DNA from: JANQEA01 sp964530075
GTDB lineage: Bacteria; Bipolaricaulota; Bipolaricaulia; UBA7950; UBA9294
Length of the DNA: 23,150 nucleotides
NCBI GenBank assembly: GCA_964530075.1
Contig: CAZGXU010000034.1
Span: forward strand, 1-23,150
Direction of reading: 5' to 3'
How positions within the stretch are numbered: the first letter of the stretch is position 1; every line of letters begins with the position of its first letter. Of this stretch, positions 21,268 to 23,150 are shown piece by piece. Both the position numbers and the translations under genes were made by a program. The notes beneath the pieces were generated by a model, which did no database searches, was not told the origin of the DNA, and saw only the letters and a list, made by a program, of their open reading frames with translations.

Positions 21268-22296
21268 ATGAAGGCGCGGCTCGGTTTCCTGGCGTTCGTC
21301 GTGTTCGTCCTCGCCGCGACTTCCATGGTCGGCGCGGCCGCCGGACCGCCCGTCCTGCTCGTCTACGGGTTCCAGCCGATTCCCGGATTCCGGGCGACAC
21401 TGGTGTGGGAGGTCGTCGCTGAATACCTGGCAGGGGAAGGGATCCAGAAGATACGGACGATCGAGATCGAGCCGGGGCACAGCCTCTTCTTCCTTCCGGC
21501 CGGCGACGCGGAGCACCGCGACGTCTTCCTCAGCGACTACGCCCTCGCCTACGAGCCGACGATTCGCGACCTTCGCTTCTACGCCGAGCGCTTGGCCGAC
21601 GAGATCGAGCACATCACGTCCGCGCTCTCCGTCCCGCAGGTCGACATCGTCGCCCACAGCATGGGCGCGCTGGTCGCTCGCGCGTACGTCGAGTGCGACG
21701 ACTTCGACGAAGTCCTCGGCTCCGAGGACTTTCCCGACCACGGGACCGAGTACCGCGGCGACGTCCGCACGCTGATCAGCCTCGCTGCACCGCACCACGG
21801 GGCGTTTCTCGCGTCGTTCGGCCAATGGCTGAGCCGCCTCGGACGCCAACTCAGCCCGGAGGGGGATTTCCTCGAGCTGCTGAACCGCGACCGGATCGTC
21901 GATGGTCGCCTGATGTCGCTGCATCCCGACGTTCGCTACGTATCGATGGCCGGGCAGACGTGCTTCGGTTGCGGGCTCCGCCTCGACGAGGAGGTGTGCC
22001 TGCGCGAGTGCGTCGAAGCGGGCCTCGCCTGGCAGGGGTCGGACCTGGTCGTACTGATGGCCTCGGCGTACCTGCCCGAGGCGGAGAACGTCGCGTGCAT
22101 CGGGATGGACCACGTCGACATGCACACGCACCCGGTCCTGGCCGGGGCGATCGAAGGGATCCTGGACGGCGATCCGGTGCCGAACGCGATCTACGCATCG
22201 CCGGCGCTGCGCTTCGAAGGCCCGGACGACGAGGCGGCGGGCCCTAGTATCTACCTGCATAAGTCAGCGTACGTATTCTTGAGTGGCACAGGGTGA
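21268..22296 (+). CDS. Secreted lipase/esterase-like alpha/beta-hydrolase, 3' end disrupted by IS
   Basis: The visible product is 342 residues. MKARLGFLAFVVFVLAATSMVGAAA is a signal peptide. The mature part starts PPVLLVYGFQPIPGF, where the usual oxyanion 'HG' is YG. The nucleophile is Ser131 in VAHSMGALVARAY, typical of lipases and PGAP1/LipB-like esterases. LISLAAPHHGAFLASF is the 'slgtPh.Gs' motif. Later GSDLVVLM and GMDHVDMHTHPVL probably supply the acid and the catalytic His. A loop with four cysteines (TCFGCGLRLDEEVCLREC) could form disulfides outside the cell. GGAGG precedes ATG 21268 by 6 bases. The last roughly 17 codons (from about 22246) lie inside the IS630 element, so the original C-terminus is lost, though the catalytic domain seems complete. 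Confidence 0.8.
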   Translation: MKARLGFLAFVVFVLAATSMVGAAAGPPVLLVYGFQPIPGFRATLVWEVVAEYLAGEGIQKIRTIEIEPGHSLFFLPAGDAEHRDVFLSDYALAYEPTIRDLRFYAERLADEIEHITSALSVPQVDIVAHSMGALVARAYVECDDFDEVLGSEDFPDHGTEYRGDVRTLISLAAPHHGAFLASFGQWLSRLGRQLSPEGDFLELLNRDRIVDGRLMSLHPDVRYVSMAGQTCFGCGLRLDEEVCLRECVEAGLAWQGSDLVVLMASAYLPEAENVACIGMDHVDMHTHPVLAGAIEGILDGDPVPNAIYASPALRFEGPDDEAAGPSIYLHKSAYVFLSGTG

Positions 22297-23150
22297 ACGA
22301 CCTGCTTCGTCCACTCGAACGGGGCAGCGCCCTGATCGTAGGCGTCCAGGAATCGGTTGATCGCCTCGCGGACCTGTCGAGGAGACGTGTAGCTCCCGTT
22401 GCGCAGCACCCGGCGGGTGAGAATGCTGAACCACACCTCTACTTGATTCAACCAACTGGCGCGTGTCGGGATGAAGTGAAAGTGCACGTTCTTGTGGCGG
22501 GCGAGCCACTGGTCGCGCTTGGGCTTGTGCGTGTTCAGGTTGTCGAGGATAACGTGGAGTTCCTGTTGTGGTGGGTACTGTGACACGACGGCGTTCATGA
22601 AGTCGAGGAACTCCCGGCGGCGACGGCGGTTGTAGTGCCCCGCTCGAATTAACCCCGTCGTGATCTCCAGCGCAGCGAACAGGGTCGTGGTTCCATGCCG
22701 CTTGTAGTGGTGGCTGAACCCGGTCAATGCCCGACCGTTCGGAAGGCGAAGGTAGCCCTGTGCCCGTTCCAGCGCTTGGATTGCCGGCTTCTCGTCCACA
22801 CACAACACCACCGCGTTCTCCGGCGGAGCCAAGTACAAGCCAACAACGTCCGCTGCCTTGGTCGCAAACTCGGGATCCGTACTGATACACCAGCTGTGGC
22901 GGCGCTGAAGATGGATGCCGTGCTTGCGGAAGATCCGCCAGACATGGTGAATCGATACGTCCTCCACCTCCTTGGCGATAAGTCTCGCTGTCCAGACCGT
23001 CTCACCATCGGGTACCGCATCATCCAGCTTAGCGAGGATTCGACGTTCGGTTGTCTCGTCGTACTTCCTTCTCCGTCCCGATCGAGGGGCGTCTTCAAGC
23101 CCCTGCAATCCATCCTTCGCAAACCGTGTCCGCCACTTGCTCACCGTGGC
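22245..23150 (-). mobile_element. IS630-family insertion sequence, left part (other end outside window)
   Basis: The element begins at or next to TA 22245-22246 within CTAG (22244-22247), and its transposase stop follows only about 5 bases inside. IS630 elements insert at TA, with CTAG reported as preferred for IS630 itself, so the boundary agrees with the family's habit. The inner sequence (GTATCTACCTGCATAAGTC) is the likely terminal repeat, but the other end is not available for comparison. The insertion interrupts the reading frame of the lipase gene. Confidence 0.75.
22251..23150 (-). CDS. IS630-family DDE transposase, 5' end outside window
   Basis: 300 codons are visible. The frame stays open to the window edge (ATVSKWRTRF...), so the true start lies outside; GTG 23144 is probably internal. 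Order of parts: the end of the helix-turn-helix (TVSKWRTRFAKDGLQGLEDAPRSGRR), a second winged-helix-like domain (WTARLIAKEVEDVSIHHVWRIFRKHG), then the RNase H-fold catalytic core. Counting from GTG 23144, catalytic residues are Asp117 (CVDEKPAIQ), Asp201 (VILDNLNTHK) and Glu236 (SWLNQVEVWF). There are 34 residues between the last two, the DD34E pattern of IS630. There is no frameshift or stop in the visible part, so the element may be recent and active. Confidence 0.93.
   Translation of the reverse strand, partial: ATVSKWRTRFAKDGLQGLEDAPRSGRRRKYDETTERRILAKLDDAVPDGETVWTARLIAKEVEDVSIHHVWRIFRKHGIHLQRRHSWCISTDPEFATKAADVVGLYLAPPENAVVLCVDEKPAIQALERAQGYLRLPNGRALTGFSHHYKRHGTTTLFAALEITTGLIRAGHYNRRRRREFLDFMNAVVSQYPPQQELHVILDNLNTHKPKRDQWLARHKNVHFHFIPTRASWLNQVEVWFSILTRRVLRNGSYTSPRQVREAINRFLDAYDQGAAPFEWTKQVVHPVPLKNTYADLCR

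Noticed and set aside
22293..22583. Plus-strand ORF inside the IS element
   Set aside because: It is antisense to the transposase catalytic core and has no recognisable motif; IS630 carries a single gene.
1..23150. CRISPR arrays, tRNA or rRNA genes, and tandem repeats
   Set aside because: Reading both strands of the intergenic regions by eye, I saw no regularly spaced repeats, no tRNA cloverleaf with CCA-type ends and no rRNA-like stretches.

Overview
This is a gene-dense, high-GC bacterial window. Shine-Dalgarno (SD) sequences of the AAGGAGGT type stand before many genes, GTG starts are used, and a few readable -35/-10 pairs are present. I see no rRNA, tRNA or CRISPR array. The peptide-binding protein has a signal peptide but no lipobox cysteine, which fits a cell with a periplasm better than a classical Gram-positive. 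The gene mix (S9 peptidase, oligopeptide ABC transporter, malate/lactate dehydrogenase-like enzyme, DUF72, DUF1445, DUF3795) suggests an uncultured, amino-acid- or peptide-using lineage. A Bipolaricaulota (Acetothermia)-like organism is my impression only; the sequence does not prove it.

Layout. 1-3300 is a patchwork: the end of a methyltransferase, a 348-base stretch with what look like gene relics, a DUF3795 protein, a truncated GNAT gene, a SHOCT membrane protein, a malate/lactate dehydrogenase-like gene preceded by a small ORF, and the tail of a lost gene. 3300-6150 carries a multi-pass membrane protein and an S9 serine peptidase. 6144-9149 (minus strand) holds an MFS transporter, a small membrane protein, a frameshifted gene with an anti-sigma-like start, and a DUF72 protein. 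9372-12673 (plus) holds an orphan Leu/Ile/Val-type binding protein and a UvrD/PcrA-type helicase. 12801-17394 (minus) is a peptide ABC module in the order DUF1445, dppB, dppC, dppA, closed by a GC-rich terminator; no ATPase genes are present. 17537-19821 (plus) carries a YbaK-type tRNA deacylase and then cysK-cysE, overlapping by 8 bases. 19825-21138 (minus) has an orphan ABC ATPase and a flavin reductase-like protein. 21268 to the end has a secreted lipase whose 3' end runs into an IS630-family element cut by the window edge.

How the genes fit together. The S9 peptidase and the dpp module suggest peptide use: uptake through DppBCA, powered by ATPases encoded elsewhere, and cytoplasmic cleavage. 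CysE and CysK make cysteine from serine. Upstream of cysK lies a promoter followed by a 22-codon ORF with two near-adjacent Cys codons, whose ribosome-binding region can pair with the sequence just after those codons. This possible cysteine-sensing leader is the most interesting regulatory candidate here. I found no clear evidence of a defence island, biosynthetic cluster or other new multi-gene system.
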